Shown here piece by piece: positions 17,528 to 25,703 of a DNA stretch of 35,416 nucleotides (position 1 is its first letter; each line of letters starts with the position of its first letter). A model generated the notes under the pieces. The model made no database searches. It saw only the letters and a program-made list of their open reading frames with translations, and was not told the origin of the DNA. The DNA comes from Nitrosomonas sp. GTDB lineage: Bacteria > Pseudomonadota > Gammaproteobacteria > Burkholderiales > Nitrosomonadaceae. Position numbers and translations under genes: made by a program. The DNA lies in NCBI GenBank assembly GCA_019745325.1, contig JAIETK010000021.1, forward strand, positions 1-35,416, given 5' to 3'.

Positions 17528-18901
17528 ATGGATTTTTCTCGATTCTTTTTTATCGTATTAGCAAGGTATAAGCTTATTTTGCTAACTCTTGTTGTGACAA
17601 TCTCGACAACTCTGATCGTGAGCTTGTCGTTACCAAAAAGTTACAAGTCATCAGCAACCTTGTTACTTACCTATAAAGGAATTGATCCTGTTTCGGGTTC
17701 AGTGATTGCTGCTCATCTAAGTCCAGGTTTTATGGCTACTCAAATAGATGTTATCAAGAGTTCCAGGACAGCGCTGATGGTGATAGATCAGCTAAGGCTT
17801 GATCAAAGCGATGTCGTAAAGAAACAACATGAGGATAGTAACAGCGAATTGAGTTTGCGCGATTGGCTGGCGAATTTTTTGCTTAGGAATGTTGATGTTG
17901 AAACTTCGCGTGATAGCAGTGTAATTGGTATTGGTTATAAAGGACCTGATCCGATGTTCGCAGCTGCAATGGCAAATGCTTTCGCCAATGCTTATCAAGA
18001 AATAAGTATTCGACTTACAGTCGAACCTTCACAGAAAGCAGCAACTTATTTTACTGATCAACTAAATGTGTTACGCGAAAGATTGGAAACAGCTCAGAGA
18101 AAACTAACTGAGTATCAGCAAGAAAAGGGAATTATAGATGTAGATTATCGCCTTGATGCTGAAACGAAGCGGCTAGATGAGCTTTCCCGTCAACTTATTT
18201 TTGCTCAAGCAGATCTGATGGGTACGGTACCAGAAGGAGAAAACAACAGCGCTGGAGAGAGTACAAGTATCGCTAGAAATGCAATGATTAATAATTTAAG
18301 GCTTAGTTTGGTTCAAGCTGAAACCAAGTTCTCGGAAATTTCCCAGCGGATTGGGAGTAATCATCCCATGTATGGAGCCTCAAAGGCCGATGTTGATAAA
18401 TTGAGAGCAGAACTTAACAGATACATACGTACAACTAAGAACACAGCTATTAATCAAGAGAGCGAGATTCGTGCGGCACTTGAAGAGCAAAAAGCGAAAG
18501 TTTTAACACTTAACCGCTCAAGAAACGAACTCTTACTTTTAGCTAGAGAAGTCGAAGGTGCACAGCAAGCCTATAATACTGCGATGCAACGATTGAACCA
18601 AACCAGCTTGGAAGGTCAGGCGAACCTTTCTACGGTGTCAATACTTGATGCAGCTAAAGTCCCCGATCGACCTGATAGCCCGAAGATTATCCTTAATACG
18701 GTTTTGTCCGTTATCCTGGGTACTCTTCTTGGTCTGGGAATAGGGCTGCTTGCGGAAATGATCGATCGGCGTGTGCGTTCAGCAGAAGATTTGATCGATA
18801 TACTCCAAGTGCCTGTTCTTGGCGTAATAAAGAGAGGAATTCCAAAACCAAAACGATTGCAGATAGGCTGGCCTCGTCTATTAAGGAAAGGCACAGCTTG
18901 A
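17528..18901 (+). CDS. epsF: Chain-length determinant protein EpsF (Wzz-like)
   Basis: A 457-residue inner-membrane protein with one helix near the N-terminus (about 14-36, LILLTLVVTISTTLIVSLSL) and one near the C-terminus (about 396-418, ILNTVLSVILGTLLGLGIGL). The long periplasmic part between is largely coiled coil (about 180-370), with the Wzz-type proline-rich segment AAKVPDRPDSPK before the second helix. Such proteins set polymer length and couple synthesis to the outer-membrane exporter. The short cytoplasmic tail (EMIDRRVRSAEDLIDILQVP) is the usual contact with the partner kinase EpsG, encoded 18 bases downstream. No Tyr-rich tail is present here. Confidence 0.9.
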   Translation: MDFSRFFFIVLARYKLILLTLVVTISTTLIVSLSLPKSYKSSATLLLTYKGIDPVSGSVIAAHLSPGFMATQIDVIKSSRTALMVIDQLRLDQSDVVKKQHEDSNSELSLRDWLANFLLRNVDVETSRDSSVIGIGYKGPDPMFAAAMANAFANAYQEISIRLTVEPSQKAATYFTDQLNVLRERLETAQRKLTEYQQEKGIIDVDYRLDAETKRLDELSRQLIFAQADLMGTVPEGENNSAGESTSIARNAMINNLRLSLVQAETKFSEISQRIGSNHPMYGASKADVDKLRAELNRYIRTTKNTAINQESEIRAALEEQKAKVLTLNRSRNELLLLAREVEGAQQAYNTAMQRLNQTSLEGQANLSTVSILDAAKVPDRPDSPKIILNTVLSVILGTLLGLGIGLLAEMIDRRVRSAEDLIDILQVPVLGVIKRGIPKPKRLQIGWPRLLRKGTA

Positions 18902-18919
18902 GCTTAAATAGGATTAATA

Positions 18920-19828
18920 ATGAGTATTCCGAATTCTTCAGATGCAGAGAAATATAATACTACAAGCCCAATTGATTCTAATACTAATATGACTTCTCTT
19001 CGCAAATTTAGTATAGGACACATTTTGCTTGATATGGGTAAGATTACGCCCTCTGAAGCTGAACGTATTTTACGACTACAGAAGGAAAGTGGTTTGCGTT
19101 TTGGTGACGCGGCACTTAAATTAGGACTTATTACAGAAGAAGATATTCAGCTGGTACTTGCACAGCAGTTTGATTATCCCTACTTATTACCTGGACAAGG
19201 AAATCATCCACCAGAATTGGTGGTTGCATACCAGCCATTTGGAGCGCAAGTTGAAGTTTTTCGTGCCGTCCGGAGTCAATTAATGTTGCGATGGTTCACT
19301 ACGGGGCATAAGGCATTGGCAATAGTTAGTTATAATCCTGGTGATGGCGTAAGCCTCTTTGCGGCAAATTTGGCTATAGTATTTTCGCAACTTGGGGAAC
19401 GGACATTACTGATCGATTCGAATCTGCGCTACCCTCAACAACATGAGATTTTTAATATCAAGAACAAACAAGGGTTATCTGATGTATTAGCCGGGCGAGC
19501 CGGAATTTCAGAAGTGATAGCGAGAATTGATGCGTTTATTGATCTCTCAGTTTTGCCGGCAGGGACACCGCCACCGAACCCTCTAGAACTACTGAATCGT
19601 TCATCGTTTGACAATATCAATGATCAATTGGCCAATCAATTCGATATCATTTTATATGATACGGTGGCTTTTTCCAATGGCACAGATGCACTTGCAATAG
19701 CGGCTCGTACTGGTGGTGCGTTACTTGTAGCAAGTAAAAATAATACTCGTCTAAATGATATTCATATTATGAACGAGCAGCTTAAAAGAATGGGAACCGA
19801 AGTGATTGGTTCTATTTTGATTGATTGA
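18920..19828 (+). CDS. epsG: EpsG-like chain-length tyrosine kinase homologue with altered Walker A
   Basis: A 302-residue protein of the EpsG family (cytoplasmic ATPase partner of EpsF). An N-terminal MshEN/GspE-like segment (about 30-90, IGHILLDMGKITPSEAERIL) is followed by a BY-kinase/ParA-like domain. The Walker A site reads PGDGVS (140-145), lacking the Lys or Arg expected before the Ser. Walker A' (LLIDSNLRYPQQ) and Walker B-like (DIILYDTVA) sequences are present, as is the TPPPNPLELL segment. The C-terminus ends in SILID with no Tyr cluster, which usually accepts phosphate in BY-kinases. It may be a degenerate scaffold rather than an active kinase; catalysis cannot be judged by eye. 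Confidence 0.85.
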   Translation: MSIPNSSDAEKYNTTSPIDSNTNMTSLRKFSIGHILLDMGKITPSEAERILRLQKESGLRFGDAALKLGLITEEDIQLVLAQQFDYPYLLPGQGNHPPELVVAYQPFGAQVEVFRAVRSQLMLRWFTTGHKALAIVSYNPGDGVSLFAANLAIVFSQLGERTLLIDSNLRYPQQHEIFNIKNKQGLSDVLAGRAGISEVIARIDAFIDLSVLPAGTPPPNPLELLNRSSFDNINDQLANQFDIILYDTVAFSNGTDALAIAARTGGALLVASKNNTRLNDIHIMNEQLKRMGTEVIGSILID

Positions 19829-19849
19829 TTATTACGATAGCCACTATAA

Positions 19850-20746
19850 ATGCTTACTATTTCACTCAAATCACATGCTTTCAGGTACAAATTAATCGAT
19901 TGGGTACCTGTTTTGTTGGGAATATTAACTTTATACCTGCCAACGGTATTTGATCTCTTTAATGGTATATGGGCTAGTGAGGAGCAAGCGCATGGGCCAA
20001 TCATTCTATTTTTGTCACTTTGGCTTATTTACCGTAAGTGGCCAGAGATGATGATTAAAAGTGAAGGAAAATCGCCATCATTTTTTTGGGGTTGGTCGAT
20101 TTTTCTTTTGTCACTGTTGCTTTATATTATTGGTCGATCTCAACAAATATTAATATTTGAAATGGGTTCATTCATTACGGTAATTTCCGCGATTTTGCTT
20201 CTTAAATGTGGAGCTGGTGCGCTTAAGGTAATGTGGTTTCCTATTTTTTTCTTATTATTTATGATCCCACTGCCCGGTACAGTTGTAAGCTTACTTACCA
20301 TGCCGATGAAAATGGCAGTTTCATACGTTGCGGAAAATATCCTATTTTGGGCTAACTATCCGATAGCACGTAATGGCGTGATATTGCAAATTGGGCAATA
20401 TCAGCTACTTGTCGCAGATGCTTGTGCTGGTTTGCAAACATTATTAACTTTAGAAGCGCTTGGGTTATTTTATTTAAATTTGGTACAACATACCTCTTTC
20501 TTTAGAAATGTGGCATTGGCTATTTTGATTATACCGATTTCTTTTACGGCAAATGTGATACGTGTAATTGTACTTACTTTAATTACTTATCATTATGGAG
20601 ATGCTGCAGGACAAGGTTTCTTGCATGGATTTGCGGGAATGGTATTGTTTATCAGTGCGTTAATATTGATATTGGGAGTGGATTCGCTGCTCCAATTATT
20701 TGTTAAAGCACGGCCTGCCAGTGTTTTACAAATTTCCGGTAAATGA
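19850..20746 (+). CDS. xrtB: Exosortase B
   Basis: A 298-residue polytopic inner-membrane protein of about eight helices. The exosortase catalytic residues are visible: Cys192 in VADACAGLQTLL, Arg238 in TANVIRVIVL and His259 in FLHGFAGMVLF. Exosortases cleave and transfer proteins with a PEP-CTERM tail, probably to a glycan. The position between epsG and epsI and the length fit the XrtB subfamily of the eps-type loci. Assignment to class B over other classes rests on gene order. No PEP-CTERM substrate or EpsL-type outer-membrane protein was seen in this window. Confidence 0.9.
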   Translation: MLTISLKSHAFRYKLIDWVPVLLGILTLYLPTVFDLFNGIWASEEQAHGPIILFLSLWLIYRKWPEMMIKSEGKSPSFFWGWSIFLLSLLLYIIGRSQQILIFEMGSFITVISAILLLKCGAGALKVMWFPIFFLLFMIPLPGTVVSLLTMPMKMAVSYVAENILFWANYPIARNGVILQIGQYQLLVADACAGLQTLLTLEALGLFYLNLVQHTSFFRNVALAILIIPISFTANVIRVIVLTLITYHYGDAAGQGFLHGFAGMVLFISALILILGVDSLLQLFVKARPASVLQISGK

Positions 20747-20795
20747 TTTTTACTAATTAGACATTAAATAATAATAGGTATAAAAGGAGACATCA

Positions 20796-21482
20796 ATGAG
20801 GAAATCTTTAGTTACTAGTTTTATCCTCGGAGTGCTAATGATAGTTTCTGCTGCATTAACGATGGCATTAACTCCTACAAAAAAGATTGCTGATCAGCAA
20901 GAAAAGCTTGATTTAGAAACTATGATACCTGTGAAATTCGGCAATTGGAAAATTGATGAATCAATAATACCTTTGCAAGTTGATGCGGAAACTCAAGCGA
21001 AGTTAGACAAAATTTATAATCAAACATTGTCGAGAACTTATGTTAATTCTTATGGCGAGCGAATAATGCTATCAGTTGCTTATGGAGGCGATCAGAGTGA
21101 CAATCTTGCGATACATAAGCCGGAAGTGTGTTATTACGCACAAGGTTTCGAAGTAATGAAAATTTATGCCGATGAATTACTGACACAATATGGAAAATTT
21201 CCTATTAAGCGTTTAATGGCGGTAAAAGGGAGCCGCAATGAACCAATAACTTACTGGGTAACTATTGGTAATAAAGCGGTGTTACCGGGGATCGAAGAAA
21301 AATTACAACAACTTCGTTATGGATTAACAGGTGATGTTCCTGATGGAATGCTGGTTCGAGTCTCAACTATTGATACTAATAAGGAGAAAGCATATCAGCT
21401 CCAAGATATCTTTATTCAAGACCTTTTGTCGACAATTGCGGATCGGGAGCGGACCAGATTGATAGGAAGTTTTGGTGTATAA
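20796..21482 (+). CDS. epsI: EpsI family exosortase-associated protein
   Basis: A 228-residue protein with one N-terminal membrane anchor (about 6-25, VTSFILGVLMIVSAALTMAL) and a periplasmic domain. The EpsI signature includes MIPVKFGNWKIDES near the start and the conserved IHKPEVCYYAQGF around residues 108-120. EpsI proteins accompany exosortases, either as a separate gene or fused to the exosortase C-terminus. Their role in EPS export or cysteine protease-like chemistry is not settled. AAAGGAGA precedes the start. It overlaps the next gene by a few bases, implying translational coupling. Confidence 0.87.
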   Translation: MRKSLVTSFILGVLMIVSAALTMALTPTKKIADQQEKLDLETMIPVKFGNWKIDESIIPLQVDAETQAKLDKIYNQTLSRTYVNSYGERIMLSVAYGGDQSDNLAIHKPEVCYYAQGFEVMKIYADELLTQYGKFPIKRLMAVKGSRNEPITYWVTIGNKAVLPGIEEKLQQLRYGLTGDVPDGMLVRVSTIDTNKEKAYQLQDIFIQDLLSTIADRERTRLIGSFGV

Positions 21483-22971
21483 GCAAGATTTTTTATATAA
21501 AAAAAATGCGTCGGAATATTTAGGTAATAGTAAGATAACATTCTATGTCATCGCATTAGCAAGTATATTAATAGCGATGATTTTCGGATTATTTGCTGTT
21601 ACTGCGAATCCGATAATTATCAGTCTTGCAGTTGCACTTGTTGTTGGTACTTTTCTTTTGACAAAACCGATCTGGATGATATGGTTGCTTATATCATCTG
21701 GCTTATTGGTAGTGGGGATGCTCCCGCTTTATTTGGACTCTTTTGCATCTAAAGCTGCGTGGGGAGTTTCAATACTCGGCTTTATTCTTTTATTTTTGAC
21801 GCTCTTCAGAATTACCGCTTTTCCAGAAACTGTTAAAGCTACCCCAACTTACGTTTGGTTTACTCTTTTTTTTCTGATCTATGCAATCATAAATTCATTA
21901 ATTCAATGGAACACAGCATTTGAATTTCTTGGTGGAATGAAGCGTTATTTTCAGATGTATGGACTTCTTTTTATGTTGTGTTGGTATGATTTTGATGAGA
22001 GCGACATTTATCGTTGGAAGGTATTCTTGTTAATAGTTGCTATCTTGCAGTTGCCTACAGCAGTGTATGAGTTTCTCGTTTTTGCTCCTTTGTTAGCCAG
22101 TACATGGGGAGTGGCGGCTGTTGATTTGGTTGCAGGGACTTTTGGTTCGCTAAAAGATGGTGGAGGAAATAATGCAGAGATGTGCTTATTTTTAATCATT
22201 ATCATTGCTTTTTTGTTAGCAAGGCATAAAGAGGGAGAGTTATCGTTTAAGCAGCTGGTAATTTTCTTACCAATTCTGATAGTACCTTTATTTCTTGGGG
22301 AAACTAAAGCCGTTATTGTGATGCTGCCATTGATGTTTTTGGTGCTTTATCGGCATGAAATTTTCACGCGGTTTCATTATTGGCTGATCGGGTTTATTTC
22401 AGCAATTTTACTAGCTGTTGCTATCGGGTATTATTACCTGAGTCTGAGTCCAAAGCCTGTGGAACAACAGATAACTGAGATTATAGAGTATAATTTCCAA
22501 AATAAAGGTTACGGGGGGCAACATCTTAACAGAACTACTGTTCTTACTTTCTGGGTTGAGAAGCAAGGGGCTCATGATCCCGTTTCTTTTATATTTGGTA
22601 ATGGATTAGGTAGTTCTCATGCTGCTACTGGTGGTCATGTGGCCAAGCTTTATCCTAAATATGGAATAGGGCTGACATCTGTCTCAATGCTCCTTTGGGA
22701 GCTGGGTATAGTAGGCATTAGTCTGTTTATTGCTATTTTGGTTTTTGCTTGGAGTTGCACCCAGCGATTGTTGAAAGAATCGAACATACCGTTAGTGAGA
22801 GCTGATACTATTGCGATCCAAGCGTCGTTAGCATTATTTGGGTTTCATATTTTTTATCGTGATTCATTGCTTGACTTACCATCAATTCAGATTGTGTTTG
22901 CGGGGTTACTCGGTTATTTGGCTTGGATGCATCGTAGGCATTTTTCTTCTGTACGAGAAGTTATGAAATGA
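21475..22971 (+). CDS. Wzy/O-antigen-ligase-like membrane protein
   Basis: A highly hydrophobic protein of about 498 residues with some 11-12 membrane helices and a periplasmic loop (about 325-385) containing HDPVSFIFGNGLGSSHA, in the location and style of WaaL/Wzy proteins. It most likely polymerises the repeat units moved across the membrane by a flippase. The start is not ATG: a GTG at 21475 is favoured over TTG at 21472 because AGGAAG then sits at a normal distance. The start codon lies within the last codons of epsI (overlap about 8 bases). Sequence families of this type diverge strongly, so the exact subfamily is open. Confidence 0.75.
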   Translation: MYKQDFLYKKNASEYLGNSKITFYVIALASILIAMIFGLFAVTANPIIISLAVALVVGTFLLTKPIWMIWLLISSGLLVVGMLPLYLDSFASKAAWGVSILGFILLFLTLFRITAFPETVKATPTYVWFTLFFLIYAIINSLIQWNTAFEFLGGMKRYFQMYGLLFMLCWYDFDESDIYRWKVFLLIVAILQLPTAVYEFLVFAPLLASTWGVAAVDLVAGTFGSLKDGGGNNAEMCLFLIIIIAFLLARHKEGELSFKQLVIFLPILIVPLFLGETKAVIVMLPLMFLVLYRHEIFTRFHYWLIGFISAILLAVAIGYYYLSLSPKPVEQQITEIIEYNFQNKGYGGQHLNRTTVLTFWVEKQGAHDPVSFIFGNGLGSSHAATGGHVAKLYPKYGIGLTSVSMLLWELGIVGISLFIAILVFAWSCTQRLLKESNIPLVRADTIAIQASLALFGFHIFYRDSLLDLPSIQIVFAGLLGYLAWMHRRHFSSVREVMK

Positions 22972-23319
22972 TGAAAGCATGGGGGCATGACCCTAGTGAT
23001 GAATCCCAAGATACCGAAGTTACTCAAGCTTTTTCCTCCCGAACTGATCAACTGCAACTGCCTGCTTCTCAATTTGAGGACAAGGATACTGAACCATCTT
23101 TGGCTAATTCGATCTTTTTGGACTGTTCAAGAAGCAGTTGGCAGAGTCAATGGTGGCGTTGAGCCATCGTCTCGCTGTCGAAGTCGATCAAGGTAATCTG
23201 GCAATCACCGAAAAGATAGCTGTTTAAAACAGCCCTGACGCCGAGCTGCAAGCTGTCGCTGGATTTCTCTGCAATCGGCATACCATCTCAATCTGTGCTG
23301 GTGGCTGAGTGTCAGCGAG
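22972..23319. other. Unassigned degenerate stretch between eps polymerase and IS256 remnant
   Basis: No intact gene. Two overlapping short frames (from about 22968 and 22987) are not recognisable. A piece in a third frame around 23130-23230 (QLAESMVALSHRLAVEVDQG) may be eroded transposase sequence, but I cannot name it. It probably belongs to the same insertion debris. Confidence 0.35.
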
Positions 23320-23554
23320 ACTGCGGGCTTCGATGATCGCGTTATCAGCATGTGTGCCCAAGGTATGAGGGGGGCGAAACCTAACCAAAGACAAAGATTC
23401 CATGTTGGTTTTCTATGATTATCCTGATGAAAGTTGGCAACACATCAGAATCGCCAATCTGATTGAGTCCGTATTTGCTACTGTCAGATTCAGGTCTGTT
23501 AAAACAAAAAATCGTAGGAATTGGATAATATCACGGACGATGGCATTCAAGCTA

Positions 23555-23959
23555 TTGATCCGGCCCGAATAAATATTGAATTTGATGTATAAATCGACGA
23601 TCATGCTGTTATGGACACGAACGATAAAGAGGTACGGACAACGGAGCAACTCTACGCTCTGCGCAAGCAAGCCGTGCGACTGCATCTGAAGGGATTGCGG
23701 GTGATGCAGATTGTGGCGATGACAGGATTGAGTTGTTCTATCTGCCCAGCTACAGCCCTGAACTCAATCCCGAGGAACGTTTGAATGTTGATCTCAAGCA
23801 CGCCATCGGCACTCGAGTGTCGGTACGCACCAGAGCAAAACTCAGGGCAGTGGCGACCCAGAACATGACAGAATTGAACGCTTGTCTAGCGCGTCATGGC
23901 CTTCTTCCAAGACCCAAAAGTGCACTATGCCGCGTAAATATTTATTCGAGCTGGATCAA
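23555..23959 (+). mobile_element. Internally deleted IS630-type element (405 bp) with TA duplication
   Basis: The ends are 23-base inverted repeats starting TTGATCC (left 23555-23577, right 23937-23959, two mismatches). TA at 23553-23554 and at 23960-23961 is the target duplication typical of IS630/mariner elements. Inside is a transposase with a large central deletion, so it resembles a MITE derived from a full element. It lies inside IS256-type coding sequence, so it arrived later. Confidence 0.85.
23611..23937 (+). pseudogene. IS630-type transposase, central deletion
   Basis: ATG 23611 opens MDTNDKEVRTTEQLYALRKQ, then AVRLHLKGLRVMQIVAM, the helix-turn-helix start of an IS630 transposase. 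After about residue 40 the frame changes to the family's end: ELFYLPSYSPELNPEERLNV (with the catalytic Glu region), then DLKHAIG, and after a further shift RVMAFFQDPKVHYAA, stopping at 23935-23937. Most of the catalytic core is missing. The stop codon overlaps the right terminal repeat by one base. Confidence 0.85.
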
Positions 23960-24145
23960 TAATGGAAACAGCGCAGAAAAATAGGTTCCGGTTAAGAGGC
24001 TGTGGACTTGCTGGTAGATGTTATGGATCGCGTTAAATTTGTTAATGGCATTAACAGCAGATCAAAAACCGAATGCCACTTGACTCTCTAAACACTACAT
24101 TTGACTTAAGTTCATGAAAAATTCCGTTCACCTGACCTATGTGCC

Positions 24146-25699
24146 ATGACTGAATCTAATAATTTTAGGTATAAGCCACAAAATAAAAAAATTATGAAGA
24201 ATACTCTGGCGTTATATGCCAGGCAGATGCTGATTCTCTGCGTCAATCTCTATAGTATTCGAGTAGTACTGAACGTGCTAGGTGTTGAAGAGTATGGTAT
24301 CTACAGTGTAGTAGCAGGTGTCGTAACGCTTAGTTCATTTCTCCCCGGCACACTGGCTTCGGCAACACAGCGTTTTTTTTCCTTTGCATTAGCCAATGAT
24401 GACAAACAAAACCTCAATATAGCATTTAGTGTCAATTTTGCACTTTATTGCATTATTGCGCTCATTGCGTTTTTAGGATTGGAAAGTGTAGGGCTCTGGT
24501 TTGTTGGCGAGTATTTGAAAATTCCTCATCAGTTATTCGATACAGCTCTGAATTTATATCACTTAACTGTACTTACCTTTATTGCGGGGATATTTACTTC
24601 TCCATTCATTGCTATCATGGTTGCCCATGAGGATATGCATTTATATGCGTATGCATCTATTTGTGAAGCTTTAATGAAATTAGGTGTTGTATATGTTCTT
24701 ATTTACCTGCCGTGGAATAAATTAGAGCTTTATGGAATTTTGTTGCTTATTGTGTCGATTTTAAACGCAATTATTTATATTACAATCTGCTGCTCTAAAT
24801 ATTCGGAATGCCAGTTTAGGAAATTTTATTGGGATAAGAAATTATTAAGAGAAGTTCTTGACTTCACAGGATGGACCTTATTTGGTCAAGTAACCAACGT
24901 TGTAAGAAATCAAGCAATCACAATTCTGTTGAACCAAATGTTCAATCCGGGTATTGTCGCTGCGAAAACTATAGCAACTACCGTTTCTGGGCAAGTTATT
25001 GTTTTTGCAAATAACTTTAATACGGGGCTATATCCACCAATAATTAAATCATATGCAGCTAACGAAAAAGAGGAGATGTTTTCTCTGATATTTAACGGGT
25101 CGAAACTTACGTTTTTCCTAATGTGGATTTTTACTTTACCTATGCTAATTGAGATGGATGTGATTTTGCACATTTGGTTAAAAACACCACCTGCTGAAGC
25201 TGTGGTTTTTACTCAGTTAGCATTGATTGAAACTTTAATAGTGTCACTAAGCTTACCAATTGCGACAGCAGCGCGAGCGCCGGGAAGAATGAAAGTATAT
25301 GAATTGACTCTAGGGATTGTTCAGATTGCTATATTCCCTGTTTCTTGGCTGGTTTTGAAGGTTGGTTATGATGCTTCTTGGGTATTTTGGGTAGCAATTG
25401 CTGCTAATCTGTTGATGTTCATTATGCGGCTGTTTATCGTAAAAGCTTTGATAGAATTATCTTTAAGGCGTTTTTTTTCGACAGTAATTTTTCCAGTTTT
25501 TAGCGTTACATTACTTTCTGTTTCGCTATCACTAACTATTAAGCAATTTATGCCAGATGGTCTTAAGTTTTCGATCATCATGACCGTACTGTCTTTTGTG
25601 ATTGTAGCTATCAGTATATATTTTCTTGGCTTAGATGCGGATGGTCGTTGCAAAATACGAATGGTTGCAAAAAATATATTAAATCATTGGGTTAAGTGA
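24146..25699 (+). CDS. Wzx-type polysaccharide flippase
   Basis: A 517-residue polytopic protein of about 12-14 helices in the MVF/MATE-like flippase superfamily. It moves undecaprenyl-linked repeat units across the inner membrane. The N-terminal NKKIMKNTLALYARQMLILC and SIRVVLNVLGVEEYGIYSVV match O-antigen flippases well, supporting the start at 24146, although no ribosome site is clear there. It is the first gene of a tight trio: the SDR gene starts 4 bases after it and the TPP enzyme about 22 bases after that. IS debris lies immediately upstream, so its original promoter may have been replaced. Confidence 0.85.
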   Translation: MTESNNFRYKPQNKKIMKNTLALYARQMLILCVNLYSIRVVLNVLGVEEYGIYSVVAGVVTLSSFLPGTLASATQRFFSFALANDDKQNLNIAFSVNFALYCIIALIAFLGLESVGLWFVGEYLKIPHQLFDTALNLYHLTVLTFIAGIFTSPFIAIMVAHEDMHLYAYASICEALMKLGVVYVLIYLPWNKLELYGILLLIVSILNAIIYITICCSKYSECQFRKFYWDKKLLREVLDFTGWTLFGQVTNVVRNQAITILLNQMFNPGIVAAKTIATTVSGQVIVFANNFNTGLYPPIIKSYAANEKEEMFSLIFNGSKLTFFLMWIFTLPMLIEMDVILHIWLKTPPAEAVVFTQLALIETLIVSLSLPIATAARAPGRMKVYELTLGIVQIAIFPVSWLVLKVGYDASWVFWVAIAANLLMFIMRLFIVKALIELSLRRFFSTVIFPVFSVTLLSVSLSLTIKQFMPDGLKFSIIMTVLSFVIVAISIYFLGLDADGRCKIRMVAKNILNHWVK

Positions 25700-25703
25700 T
25701 TAA

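Larger units (their letters stand above)
23320..24091 (+). pseudogene. IS256 (Mutator)-family transposase remnant split by another element
   Basis: A piece near 23326 reads GFDDRVISMCAQGM, an IS256-family segment. After a deletion it continues from about 23378 (LTKDKDSMLVFYDYPDESWQ, then HIRIANLIESVFATVR) to MAFKL at 23552. A 405-base insertion lies here, and the frame resumes at 23962 with METAQKNRFRLRGC, then after a frameshift LLVDVMDRVKFVNGIN, ending at the TAA 24089-24091. If the insertion and one TA are removed the frame reads MAFKLMETAQK, exactly the family sequence. The catalytic DDE core is mostly lost. Confidence 0.8.

Noticed and set aside
23419..23685. 88-residue minus-strand open frame
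   Set aside because: It runs antisense across the IS256/IS630 junction, and the plus strand shows clear transposase motifs.
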